From assembly GCF_042431545.1 (NCBI RefSeq), contig NZ_JBHLYX010000003.1: a stretch of 64,000 nucleotides of DNA; one strand, written 5' to 3'. This stretch comes from Pseudoalteromonas xiamenensis. GTDB taxonomy: Bacteria > Pseudomonadota > Gammaproteobacteria > Enterobacterales > Alteromonadaceae. The notes below the pieces were generated by a model, which saw nothing but the letters and a program-made list of their open reading frames with translations, was not told the DNA's origin and ran no database searches. Shown here piece by piece: positions 55,754-64,000 of this stretch (position 1 is the first letter of the stretch; each line of letters begins with the position of its first letter). A program made the translations under genes and the position numbers.

Positions 55754-56980
55754 ATGGTGCGTAATCTCGCAATTTTTGCAGATAGCTTTCCGAGTCGCTC
55801 TGAGACGTTTGTAACTAACCAAATAATGGCATTGCTCGATGCCGGTGTTAACGTTACGATTTTGAGTGTCTATAGGGGCGATGTATCTTTGTTTGAGCAG
55901 TGTCATCTTAAGCCCTATAAGCTTGCACAGCGCACGTGTTATTTACTTGATGAATTACCAAGCAACAGTGCTTTGCAGAAGTTATTGCAACGCACTAAGC
56001 AAGTGCTCGCTACGCCAATAATTTTGGCATTATTAGTAAATATTAAAAAACGGGCTTTGCCTGTTCAGACCTTAAAGTTACTAGCCTGTGCGAGCAGACT
56101 TAAAGAAGCAAATACCACGTTCGATTGGGTGGTGTGCCACTTTGGACATAATGGCGTTTTTGCCAATCAGCTGCGTCATTTGAGGCTTATACAAGGTAAA
56201 ATTGCAACTATTTTTCACGGTGCAGACATCTCGGCGGTAGAGCCTGATGATGCTGTTGGGAGAGCATACCGTACCATGCTGGAGGATACCGAGTTAGCAC
56301 TACCCATCAGCGAGCTTTGGGCAAGGAAAATAAAACTATTAGGTGTACCAGCCGATAAAATAGTCATACAGCGGATGGGAGTAGAATTAACGCGTTTTCA
56401 TTTTCGATTTACTCCCCACACCCAGGGGCCATTAAAGGTGTTTTGTGCTGCCCGTTTTTCTGAAAAAAAAGGTCTGCTCGATGCCATTGATGCGATAGCC
56501 ATCGCCTCAAAGCATACTCAGTTGCATTTTGAATTAGGAGGCTTTGGCGAGCTTGAGCCTCAAATTAAAGCGCACATTGCAAGTAAACAATTAGCAGAAC
56601 ACATTTCTTTACTTGGTCCTCTGAGTAGTGAGCAGGTCTTGCAAAAACTCAATGAATCCCATGTCTATCTGCTGCCCAGCATAACAGCAAGCAATGGAGA
56701 CAGAGAAGGCGTGCCTGTTGCACTGATGGAAGCGATGGCGGCTGGCGTTCCAGTGGTAAGCACACAACACAGTGGTATCCCTGAACTCATAGACCATGAA
56801 GTGTCGGGTTTGTTGGCACCTGAGCGTTCGCCCGAGGTATTAGCCTCTTATTTGGTGAAGCTTGCAATCGACGATTCGCTTCGAGAAAAGTTAGCCATTA
56901 GCGCACGCAACAAGATAGAATGGTTTAGTGACGTAGATAAGCTAAATAAGCAGTTACTGCAAACGTTGGCAAATAGGTAA
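55754..56980 (+). CDS. GT4 family glycosyltransferase
   Basis: 408 residues with a GT-B fold. The C-terminal nucleotide-sugar region is clear: VFCAARFSEKKGLLDAIDAI, then EGVPVALMEAMAAGVPVVS with the ExxxxxxxE pair, and SGIPELI. N-terminal ADSFPSRSETFVTNQI is common in GT4 enzymes from exopolysaccharide loci. It transfers one sugar in the repeat unit; donor and linkage cannot be read out. Confidence 0.9.
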   Translation: MVRNLAIFADSFPSRSETFVTNQIMALLDAGVNVTILSVYRGDVSLFEQCHLKPYKLAQRTCYLLDELPSNSALQKLLQRTKQVLATPIILALLVNIKKRALPVQTLKLLACASRLKEANTTFDWVVCHFGHNGVFANQLRHLRLIQGKIATIFHGADISAVEPDDAVGRAYRTMLEDTELALPISELWARKIKLLGVPADKIVIQRMGVELTRFHFRFTPHTQGPLKVFCAARFSEKKGLLDAIDAIAIASKHTQLHFELGGFGELEPQIKAHIASKQLAEHISLLGPLSSEQVLQKLNESHVYLLPSITASNGDREGVPVALMEAMAAGVPVVSTQHSGIPELIDHEVSGLLAPERSPEVLASYLVKLAIDDSLREKLAISARNKIEWFSDVDKLNKQLLQTLANR

Positions 56981-56991
56981 GAATAAGAGTG

Positions 56992-57966
56992 ATGGGTAAG
57001 CAGTACGATCATGGCAATTGGATTGCCCAATCAAAACACGATATTCCAGATTTTATGATCATTGGTGCTATGAAGTCAGGCACAACCACACTGCATGAAA
57101 TGTTAAATCGTCATCCTGACATCGCTATTCCTCGTGGCGAATTGTTCTTTTTTTCTCAAGATGATATTGCCGAACATCCAAATTTTGCCTCGCGCGATAG
57201 TCATGGTTTAACCGGTCGTGCATCGAGCGAGCATTATCCCGATTGGACTTGGTATCGTGAACAGCAAAAAGTGGCAACGAACGCTCGTTTATGTGGTGAA
57301 GACAGCACCACCTATTTGTGTTCTAAGCGCGCTATTACGCGTATAGCGATGCAACCCAAACCGGTTAAATTGATAGTGATGTTGCGCCATCCAACGCTGC
57401 GTGCATATTCACAGTATTGGCATATGGTGAGAGCGCGCAGAGCGCTTTATTCTTTTGAAGATACTTTGCGATTTATGCCGCAGCAGTTGTTGTCACGTAG
57501 TCATTATTTATCTCAATTAGAGTGGGTTTACCAACATGTTCCACGCGCGCAGGTAAAGGTGATTCAATTCGAAACCTTTATTCATCATTCTCAGCAAGTG
57601 TTAGACGATGTCAGTGATTTTTTAGAGATTGATCGTGCTAAATTTCCTGAGGGTACATTTACTATGCATGAGAACGCGGGCCAATTACCGCGGTTTTTAA
57701 CGTTAGAACTTATTTTCAATCGCATAAAGCGTGGTCATGATGGGCTAAGTTCCTCACATTTCTCTAAAACTAAGTCTGAAAAGCGAGTGTTGCGCGCGTT
57801 GTATCGTATTTTAAACCCATTGGTAAACAAGCGTCCGCCAAAAATGAATGTAGCGACAAAGCAGTATCTTGATATGTATTTTCAGCAAGAGCTTGAAGGC
57901 TTGGATGAGCTCGTTGGACAACCATTACTTGCAACTTGGTTTAAATCCGAGGTAAGCCGCTCATGA
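56992..57966 (+). CDS. Sulfotransferase family 1 protein (heparan-sulfotransferase-like)
   Basis: 324 residues from ATG 56992 (a GTG lies just before). PAPS 5'-loop: DFMIIGAMKSGTTTLHEML at about residue 18. The 3'-phosphate site is LRHPTLRAYSQYWH. A Cys-containing GEDSTTYLCS region lies between. The pattern is that of membrane-free glycan O- or N-sulfotransferases. It is the second of three sulfotransferase-like genes in this block and overlaps the next by 4 bases. Confidence 0.88.
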   Translation: MGKQYDHGNWIAQSKHDIPDFMIIGAMKSGTTTLHEMLNRHPDIAIPRGELFFFSQDDIAEHPNFASRDSHGLTGRASSEHYPDWTWYREQQKVATNARLCGEDSTTYLCSKRAITRIAMQPKPVKLIVMLRHPTLRAYSQYWHMVRARRALYSFEDTLRFMPQQLLSRSHYLSQLEWVYQHVPRAQVKVIQFETFIHHSQQVLDDVSDFLEIDRAKFPEGTFTMHENAGQLPRFLTLELIFNRIKRGHDGLSSSHFSKTKSEKRVLRALYRILNPLVNKRPPKMNVATKQYLDMYFQQELEGLDELVGQPLLATWFKSEVSRS

Positions 57967-58739
57967 AACGCTTAAATAGGTTGGTCGCATTGTACCGACG
58001 CGTGAGTCACCCAGATACCATTTTTATTTATCAAATGGGTAAGGTGGGTTCAACTTCGCTTGAGCATTCAATTCCCCAAGCAATGCACATACACGCCTTC
58101 TATTCAGATAATCACACGTGTCCTATTCGGATGCAGGGACTTGCAGGCAATGGATTGCGTTATTTTTTTAAACGAGCGATTCAAGAAATTGAATATTTTG
58201 TGATGCGTTGGGCGTTTCGAAAACGCACAAAAACCAAAATCATCACTTTGGTACGTGAACCGCTAAAACGTAATATTTCGATGTTTTTTCACGATTTGGA
58301 TAGCTATTTATTTGCCTATTACACTGGATTTGCGCAAGTTAATTCAGCGCCCAAAACAACGCGAGAGCAACATGTGGATGTACTTAAAGCGTGTTTTTTA
58401 GAAACGTTTCCGCACACATATCCATTGCATTGGTTTGATAACGAGTTCTATTGTATGACGGGCATTGATATTTTTGCACACCCTTTTGATAAACAAAAAG
58501 GTCAAGGCGTAGTGCAGTCTGAAAATTACGAGGTTTTAGTGCTAAACATGAACAAATTATCTGAGAACACCGAGTTGCTTAGTGAGTTTACTGGTGTGAA
58601 TATTGATCTTTGCAACAGTAATGTTGGCGATAATAAATGGTATGCGGAACTCTATAGTCGTTTTAATGCTGACGACCCTGCCTTTGCGACACTCAAGCAG
58701 CAATTTACTGACAGCAAGTACTTTAAGCACTTTTACTAA
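57963..58739 (+). CDS. Putative capsular polysaccharide protein, NKWYS-type sulfotransferase-like
   Basis: 258 residues. It has a sulfotransferase-like 5'-loop, FIYQMGKVGSTSLEHSI at about residue 21, and a 3'-phosphate-like LVREPLKRNISMFFHDL. Near the C-terminus is DNKWYAELY, close to the NKWYS motif after which a family of putative capsule-synthesis proteins is named. No activity is proven for that family. With no gap before the next gene and a 4-base overlap with the previous, it acts in the same pathway. Confidence 0.75.
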   Translation: MKRLNRLVALYRRVSHPDTIFIYQMGKVGSTSLEHSIPQAMHIHAFYSDNHTCPIRMQGLAGNGLRYFFKRAIQEIEYFVMRWAFRKRTKTKIITLVREPLKRNISMFFHDLDSYLFAYYTGFAQVNSAPKTTREQHVDVLKACFLETFPHTYPLHWFDNEFYCMTGIDIFAHPFDKQKGQGVVQSENYEVLVLNMNKLSENTELLSEFTGVNIDLCNSNVGDNKWYAELYSRFNADDPAFATLKQQFTDSKYFKHFY

Positions 58740-59927
58740 ATGAAAAAACACATCATATTAACCAGCAATGCTTATTACCCTAATCTAGGTGGTATTGAAA
58801 ACTCACTTTTTTATTTAGCCAAATCTTTTATGCAAAGCGGTACTGAGGTTGATATTGTGGTGAGTGATGTCAATGGAATGAATGATGAGGTTTTACCTAG
58901 GTTCGAGGTGATTGATGGCGTAAATGTACATCGTTATGGTGCAAAAACAGCACTTCCTTTATTGGGGAGTATCAGTAGTTTTTACGTGTTGTATTGTTTG
59001 TTAAAAAAACTCAAGCAGCCGCAGACTTTAGGCGTGGTAAGTCGTTTTCACCATACCACCTGGATAGCAAAACTAGCTCGAATTGGAAAAGTGCTGTATT
59101 TGGTCCCTGGTGTAGTTGCACATCAAGATGCGCCACATAATTTACAGCTTGTTGACGGGCTTAAACGGTTCAAACTTGTGGCAAAGCAAAAACTGCATGC
59201 ACTTTCACAGCGGATTGCGTTTAAATATGCTGATGAAGTATTTGTTTTTAGCCAGAATATGCTCAAGCAAGTAAATCAAGTTATAGGTAAGTCAGGCGCG
59301 CACATTCAAATCGTGAAACCCGGTGTAGACACGGATAGATTTTGTCCTCCAACTTTAAGTGAAAAAAAGGCGCTGCGTGAGTCCTTGAATATTACGATGG
59401 ATAAAGTTTTGGTCGTGGCTATCGGGCGTTTTGTTCGAGCAAAAGGATTCCACCATCTCATTCAAGCGATGAATCATTTGAGCGACGTTCATTTAATCAT
59501 AGTTGGTGATGGCCCACAAAAAGGCGAGTTAGAGCAAGTAATTGCAGATCATAAACTCGAAAGCGTTGTAACGCTGTTACCATTTACCCCTGAACCATTA
59601 ATGTATTATCAAGCCGCGGATGTATTTGTGATGTCTTCAACTTACGAGCCTTTGGGGCAAACGATATTAGAAGCGCTGTCTGTAGGATTACCAATTGTAG
59701 CATTCGAGCCTTCGTTAGTTCCTGACACCGCAACGTACGAGCTGCTAGGTTCTGAGCATGCAAGTTATGCATCAAGTTTAAATGGAAAAGCTTTAGCATT
59801 AGCGATTTCAAATGCCCATGCGCAGTACCAAGATGAAGGTTTTGTATTAAAAAACAGATTGTTAGCACAGGAGATGTTTGACTGGGATAAATTGTCGAGA
59901 GATTTGCTCCTCAAAACAGCGAAGTAG
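58740..59927 (+). CDS. GT4 family glycosyltransferase
   Basis: 395 residues, GT-B fold. The N-terminal SNAYYPNLGGIENSLFYLAK is a typical GT4 acceptor-domain start. The donor domain shows VAIGRFVRAKGFHHLIQAM, VGDGPQKGELE, and STYEPLGQTILEALSVGLPIV with the conserved Glu pair. It is separate in sequence from the GT4 at 55754, so it likely makes a different linkage. Confidence 0.9.
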   Translation: MKKHIILTSNAYYPNLGGIENSLFYLAKSFMQSGTEVDIVVSDVNGMNDEVLPRFEVIDGVNVHRYGAKTALPLLGSISSFYVLYCLLKKLKQPQTLGVVSRFHHTTWIAKLARIGKVLYLVPGVVAHQDAPHNLQLVDGLKRFKLVAKQKLHALSQRIAFKYADEVFVFSQNMLKQVNQVIGKSGAHIQIVKPGVDTDRFCPPTLSEKKALRESLNITMDKVLVVAIGRFVRAKGFHHLIQAMNHLSDVHLIIVGDGPQKGELEQVIADHKLESVVTLLPFTPEPLMYYQAADVFVMSSTYEPLGQTILEALSVGLPIVAFEPSLVPDTATYELLGSEHASYASSLNGKALALAISNAHAQYQDEGFVLKNRLLAQEMFDWDKLSRDLLLKTAK

Positions 59928-60186
59928 TAGGTATTTTTGTACCTCGACTAGAGGTGTATGACGAATCAAAATTATGTATCCCTTTGCATATCTTCAACTA
60001 AAAATTTCCTTTATAATACCACGCTTAAGTCTACCCGAGGGATGCCCTCCAGATTCATTGTTAGTGCTTACGAAAACATAAAACAGGATTGTTTGTGGTT
60101 CGGCATGGTTTCTTTTTGTCTGATTGTAAAAGGGGTTTGTTGTTCTATGCTATGCCATTGTATAGCTAGAGTATCGCTGAGTTAAT
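59928..60186. other. Gap inside the glycosyltransferase block
   Basis: 259 bases with no credible gene, in a block where neighbours otherwise abut. It contains TATAAT at 60012-60017 but no well-spaced -35, so an internal promoter is possible. A 75-codon open frame here (59958-60185) has no ribosome site and looks random. Confidence 0.5.
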
Positions 60187-61119
60187 ATGAAGATATCGGT
60201 TATTATTCCACTTTATAACAAAGCGAGCTATATCAGGCGCACCTTAGAATCTATATTCGCACAAACCGTGCCTGTATTTGAGATTATCGTCATCGATGAT
60301 GGCTCGACTGATAATGGTGTAGAAATTGTAGAATCAGGGTATGTGAACGATGTTAAATTGCTCCGTCATGATTCTAATCAGGGTGTATCAACCGCAAGAA
60401 ATACAGGCATTAAGGCGGCAAGTGGTGATTTTATTGCTTTTCTTGATGCAGACGATTACTGGCAGCCCCAGCATGTATCGGTTTTGTATCAGTTAAGACA
60501 GAAATATCCGCAAGCGAACGTGTTGTGCGCTGGTTATGAATTCTATGATGGCCTGTCACATCGAGCGTTTCGTAATATGCATTTGCCAAAAGATAGAGGT
60601 GTGATCGACGACTACTTTAAAGCTTGTTGTCATGCAGACTTACCTATCACCGCCTCATCGGTGTGTGTAGCTAAAACTAGTTTGGATGCGATAGGTTTGT
60701 TTCCGGTCGATATTGCCTTAGGTGAGGATCAAATTGTTTGGGCCAAGTTAGCCTGCTCTGAAACAGTGGCTTTCGATGCGTCATTAACTGTTGTTTATGA
60801 CTTAAGTGCCTCCCGAGGCAAAGAGTTCCTGAAGGATAAAACGCTTCCATCCCCGCATACACAAATATTGACAACAATGCTTGAGTCAGGTGCCGTTCCG
60901 GATGGATTGCACAGAAGTTTAGAGTATTTGTTGCATTTGACTATTTTAAATTGTGTAAAGCGTAATCTTCAGACTGGAAACAAAAAATATGCCTTCGAAT
61001 TGCTTCGCAAGCATGAGTTACTTTGTTGGGACAAATATCGTGTGTTAGCATTTCTCTGTTTGATGCTACCAACGGCTCTATTAAATAAGGTCTTTTCGTA
61101 TGCTCGTAATTTTAGATAA
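60187..61119 (+). CDS. GT2 family glycosyltransferase
   Basis: 310 residues, GT-A fold. N-terminal ISVIIPLYNKASYIRRTLES, the first Asp motif VIDDGSTDNGVEIV and the DXD-type LDADDYWQP are clear. The C-terminal region ends in a hydrophobic stretch. It adds one sugar to the lipid-linked unit. The end overlaps the next gene by 20 bases. Confidence 0.92.
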   Translation: MKISVIIPLYNKASYIRRTLESIFAQTVPVFEIIVIDDGSTDNGVEIVESGYVNDVKLLRHDSNQGVSTARNTGIKAASGDFIAFLDADDYWQPQHVSVLYQLRQKYPQANVLCAGYEFYDGLSHRAFRNMHLPKDRGVIDDYFKACCHADLPITASSVCVAKTSLDAIGLFPVDIALGEDQIVWAKLACSETVAFDASLTVVYDLSASRGKEFLKDKTLPSPHTQILTTMLESGAVPDGLHRSLEYLLHLTILNCVKRNLQTGNKKYAFELLRKHELLCWDKYRVLAFLCLMLPTALLNKVFSYARNFR

Positions 61120-61843
61120 GCTTAAATCGTCACTGGATATAATTGAGCAGTTTGAAGCGACGATCAACAAGCCTGTTGGTCATACCCAAGCGATTAGTTT
61201 TGTAAATCCTTACTCTTACCTAAAATTACGCGATGAGTTGAATATCTTAAGAGGCTTGGATGGGCTTTATACTGACGCCATCTCATCAGCATTAACGTTC
61301 AGTATGTTACTCGGTAAACACATTCCTAGAACAAGTTTCGATTTAAGCTCGTTCGCTCTGTACTTTCTTGAACGAGCCAACGAAGAAAAACTTAAAGTTT
61401 TTTTACTAGGCGCTAAAAAGGAAGAACTGGAAAAAACAGTTGCAATATTTAAGGCCAACTACCCAGAAATTGAGATTGTTGGATACCGAGATGGCTATTT
61501 TGATGATGATGAAGCGGTTATTAAACAAATTTCAGACAGCGGTGCGGAATACGTGTTATGTGGTATGGGAACGCCTCGCCAAGATAGATTTGCAATAAAG
61601 TTAAAACAAACTCAAACTGGTCAAGTAAAACAAATTTATACCTGCGGTGGATTTTTACATCAGACATCGGAACGTTTACACTACTATCCAAAATGGGTTG
61701 ATAAGCTACATCTTCGTTGGCTGTATCGTGCATTTGACGATTCATACGTCTGGGAGAGACTGTTTGTTCATTACCCTAAATTCTTTTTCTTGATTTTAGG
61801 TGATAGACTTAAAGACCAAAAAGATATTGAAGTAAACGTATAG
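61100..61843 (+). CDS. WecG/TagA/CpsF family glycosyltransferase (GT26)
   Basis: 247 residues. The signature segments GMGTPRQDRFAIKLK and TCGGFLHQTSERLHYYPKW, followed by LHLRWLYR, match GT26 enzymes, which add the second sugar (such as ManNAc or ManNAcA) to a lipid-linked GlcNAc. WecA, the enzyme that makes that acceptor, lies in the same island. The start ATG 61100 is inside the GT2 gene, indicating coupling. Confidence 0.9.
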   Translation: MLVILDKLKSSLDIIEQFEATINKPVGHTQAISFVNPYSYLKLRDELNILRGLDGLYTDAISSALTFSMLLGKHIPRTSFDLSSFALYFLERANEEKLKVFLLGAKKEELEKTVAIFKANYPEIEIVGYRDGYFDDDEAVIKQISDSGAEYVLCGMGTPRQDRFAIKLKQTQTGQVKQIYTCGGFLHQTSERLHYYPKWVDKLHLRWLYRAFDDSYVWERLFVHYPKFFFLILGDRLKDQKDIEVNV

Positions 61844-61846
61844 TCG

Positions 61847-62905
61847 ATGCAGCAATTAAGGTTTCTGGTTACTGGTGGGGCTGGTTTTATTGGCTCTGCT
61901 TTGGTTCGTTTTTTAATAAACAGAACAAACTCAGTTGTTTTGAATATCGACAAGTTAACCTATGCAGCAAGTTTGTCCTCCCTTGAATCTGTTTCAGCCA
62001 GTTCACGTTATTCATTTGTCCATGCGGATATTTGTGATCATCAAAAGATGGTTGAGTTATTCAACGATTTTAAGCCCGATAAAATCATTCACCTTGCAGC
62101 AGAAAGTCATGTTGATCGATCTATTGGTGGACCAGGTGCTTTTATCCAAACAAATGTCGTCGGAACTTTCACGCTGCTTGAAGCCGCTAGACAATATTTT
62201 TGTTCTTTGTCTGAGACTCAACAAGCTGGTTTTCGTTTCCATCATGTCTCAACCGATGAAGTTTACGGTGATTTGTCTGAAGCCGATTTACCGTTTACAG
62301 AGACTCACCGATATGAGCCAAGTTCACCTTATTCTGCTTCTAAAGCAGCAAGTGACCATTTAGTTCACGCATGGAGCAGAACGTACAAACTACCTTGTTC
62401 TATTAGTCATTGCTCCAATAATTATGGACCATTCCATTTTCCTGAAAAGCTTATTCCTCTAACTATTATCAGTGCGTTGCAAAACAAATCTATCCCTGTA
62501 TTTGGTGATGGTTTGCAGATCCGAGATTGGTTGTTTGTTGAAGATCATGTTGAAGCAATTTATGACATTGTCATTCAAGGGAAAGTCGGAGAAACCTATA
62601 ATATTGGCGGAAATTGCGAGCGAACTAATTTGGCCGTCGTTACTTCTATTTGCGAAATTTTAGATAGGCTTCAGCCAAGTAAAATAGTTGTTTCTTATAA
62701 AGAGCTTATCCAATTTGTTACCGACAGAGCAGGACACGATCGCCGTTACGCCATTGATGTTTCAAAGCTGACAAATGAGCTTAATTGGTACTCAAGCGTA
62801 ACGTTCGAAGAAGGTTTAGAACGGACTGTAAGCTGGTTCATAGATAACAAAAACTGGTGGCAAAATATTAGTACTACAGAACGTCCTGGGGTGGTGGGGA
62901 ATTGA
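61847..62905 (+). CDS. rfbB: dTDP-glucose 4,6-dehydratase RfbB
   Basis: 352 residues, extended short-chain dehydrogenase. NAD loop GGAGFIGSALVRF, then AAESHVDRSI, the catalytic STDEVYGDL segment and YSASKAASD. It makes dTDP-4-keto-6-deoxyglucose, second step to dTDP-rhamnose and other deoxysugars. RfbA follows with TTGA overlap; rfbC and rfbD are not seen within the window and may lie beyond or elsewhere. Confidence 0.95.
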   Translation: MQQLRFLVTGGAGFIGSALVRFLINRTNSVVLNIDKLTYAASLSSLESVSASSRYSFVHADICDHQKMVELFNDFKPDKIIHLAAESHVDRSIGGPGAFIQTNVVGTFTLLEAARQYFCSLSETQQAGFRFHHVSTDEVYGDLSEADLPFTETHRYEPSSPYSASKAASDHLVHAWSRTYKLPCSISHCSNNYGPFHFPEKLIPLTIISALQNKSIPVFGDGLQIRDWLFVEDHVEAIYDIVIQGKVGETYNIGGNCERTNLAVVTSICEILDRLQPSKIVVSYKELIQFVTDRAGHDRRYAIDVSKLTNELNWYSSVTFEEGLERTVSWFIDNKNWWQNISTTERPGVVGN

Positions 62906-63804
62906 AAGGGATAGTACTCGCTGGTGGTTCTGGTTCTCGTCTGTATCCAATTACTCCTGGGATTTCAAAACAATTATTGCCGGTCTATGACAAGCCATTA
63001 ATTTACTATCCAATCTCTGTGCTAATGTTGGCTGGAATTCGGGATATTCTCATTATTACAACGCCAGACGATTTACTTAGTTTTCGACGAATACTGGGAA
63101 CTGGAGAACAATTTGGCGTTTCGTTCAATTACGCGATTCAACCAGAGCCTAAAGGCATCGCGCAAGCATTTATTATAGCCGAGGAGTTTATTGGCAACGA
63201 TAATGTATGTTTAGTGTTAGGTGATAATGTGTTTTATGGTCAGGGTTTCACCCCTAAACTAATGGCTGTAGCGGCACGCAAACAAGGTGCCAGTGTTTTT
63301 GCCTATCAAGTCGTCGACCCAGAGCGTTTTGGTGTTGTGGAGTTTGATGATAACTTTAACGCGCTTTCTATAGAAGAAAAACCCGATGTACCGAAATCGG
63401 ATTATGCGGTTACTGGATTGTATTTTTACGATAATCAAGTACTTGAACTAGCAAAGAAGCTCGAGCCCTCGAATAGAGGCGAGCTAGAGATTACCGACAT
63501 AAATAAAGTGTATATGAAACAACAGCAGTTGAGTGTGGAGTTATTAGGCAGAGGGTTTGCTTGGCTAGATACTGGCACGCCGGATAGTTTATTGGAAGCC
63601 AGCCATTTTGTACAAACGATTGAACGCAGACAAGGACTGAAAATTGCCTGTCTTGAAGAAATAGCTTATCTCAAAGGGTGGTTGAGTGCTGAGATTATTT
63701 TTGAACGATTTAAAGGACAGCAAAATACTTATGCAACCTATTTAAAACAGTTAGTTTCAAAATCCTCAGCACATAACAAAAAAAGGATTGAACGTAATGG
63801 TTAG
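62902..63804 (+). CDS. rfbA: Glucose-1-phosphate thymidylyltransferase RfbA
   Basis: 300 residues from TTG 62902, overlapping the rfbB stop (TTGA). KGIVLAGGSGSRLYPIT is the nucleotide-binding start, followed by SKQLLPVYDKPLIYYP and the metal/sugar site VLGDNVFYGQG. The length equals the usual 290-300. It makes dTDP-glucose, the substrate of RfbB. No ATG is near the conserved N-terminus, so the TTG is the credible start. The stop overlaps the next gene by 8 bases. Confidence 0.95.
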   Translation: MKGIVLAGGSGSRLYPITPGISKQLLPVYDKPLIYYPISVLMLAGIRDILIITTPDDLLSFRRILGTGEQFGVSFNYAIQPEPKGIAQAFIIAEEFIGNDNVCLVLGDNVFYGQGFTPKLMAVAARKQGASVFAYQVVDPERFGVVEFDDNFNALSIEEKPDVPKSDYAVTGLYFYDNQVLELAKKLEPSNRGELEITDINKVYMKQQQLSVELLGRGFAWLDTGTPDSLLEASHFVQTIERRQGLKIACLEEIAYLKGWLSAEIIFERFKGQQNTYATYLKQLVSKSSAHNKKRIERNG

Positions 63805-64000
63805 GCAATCTTTTATACTCTTTTTCTTGGTAATGATTTTAGCTAGCTTTATTTCGTACAAAAGCACATTTAACTATAACATACTGCCAACAAATGCATT
63901 GTTTGAATTGTTGGTGGTGATTAGCCTTTTTTTCGTTTCTAAACGCATGCCGCTTAGAGCTTGGTTTGTGTTGGCGGTCAGTCTTGTCTATATTATATAC
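63797..64000 (+). CDS. N-terminal part of a membrane protein, cut by the window edge
   Basis: 68 residues are visible from ATG 63797, with AAGGA about 10 bases upstream, so this is a real start. Three hydrophobic segments (about 5-20, 34-47, 54-68) are separated by short basic loops (SKRMPLRAW). In an island with Wzx, Wzz and WecA but no Wzy so far, an O-antigen polymerase or acyl/ligase-type membrane enzyme is possible, but nothing in this fragment proves it. Confidence 0.7.
   Translation, partial: MVRQSFILFFLVMILASFISYKSTFNYNILPTNALFELLVVISLFFVSKRMPLRAWFVLAVSLVYIIY

Noticed and set aside
59958..60185. A 75-codon open frame between two glycosyltransferase genes
   Set aside because: No ribosome site, cysteine-rich random-looking composition and no resemblance to glycan genes; the region reads better as an intergenic gap.
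1..64000. CRISPR arrays, insertion sequences, prophage genes, rRNA
   Set aside because: No array of spaced repeats, transposase, integrase or rRNA sequence was seen anywhere in the window; the only RNA gene found is tRNA-His.

Overview
The window is chromosomal DNA from a marine gammaproteobacterium, most likely a Pseudoalteromonas or a close relative in the Alteromonadales. The case rests on gene content, not on a database search: a complete dcw cluster followed by lpxC, a divergent dciA and secA with no secM between them; a NagR-type operator upstream of both a chitobiase and a NagP-type permease; and a putative S-layer protein resembling the Slr4 family described from Pseudoalteromonas.

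Layout. 1-3.6 kb: end of an unidentified gene, a CPA1 cation/proton antiporter and a lipoprotein alkaline phosphatase. 3.9-20.7 kb: the dcw operon, 16 genes from mraZ to ftsZ in canonical order, mostly overlapping or within 30 nt of each other, preceded by a sigma70 promoter and four MraZ boxes at exact 10-bp spacing. 20.8-25.8 kb: lpxC with its own promoter, dciA (minus strand), secA, mutT. 25.9-34.1 kb: M13 metallopeptidase, gamma-glutamyltransferase family protein, GH20 hexosaminidase and NagP-like permease; the last two carry NagR-type operators and form a chitin-oligosaccharide/GlcNAc module. 34.4-37.1 kb: a solute-binding-like protein and tRNA-His (both minus strand), a small MscS channel and a DUF481 outer-membrane protein.

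37.2-64.0 kb is a cell-surface island. It opens with OtnA/WbfF-like SLBB export protein, Wzz and WecA. A set of eleven type II secretion genes follows immediately, in the unusual order G-E-F-H-I-J-K-L-M-C-D, with no prepilin peptidase gene. Next, behind its own strong promoter and a roughly 220-nt leader, is a very probable S-layer protein (cysteine-free, one predicted Ca-binding loop, high-expression codon use, strong terminator). The island continues with three sulfotransferase-like proteins, a Wzx flippase, four glycosyltransferases, rfbB and rfbA, and the start of a membrane protein cut by the window edge.

Working model: WecA primes a repeat unit on undecaprenyl phosphate. The glycosyltransferases and sulfotransferases build and modify it, Wzx flips it, Wzz sets chain length and the SLBB protein supports export. 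The neighbouring minimal T2SS is a candidate dedicated exporter for the S-layer protein, which may sit on the sulfated glycan. The T2SS/S-layer/sulfated-glycan linkage is an inference from gene order and is the most interesting feature here.
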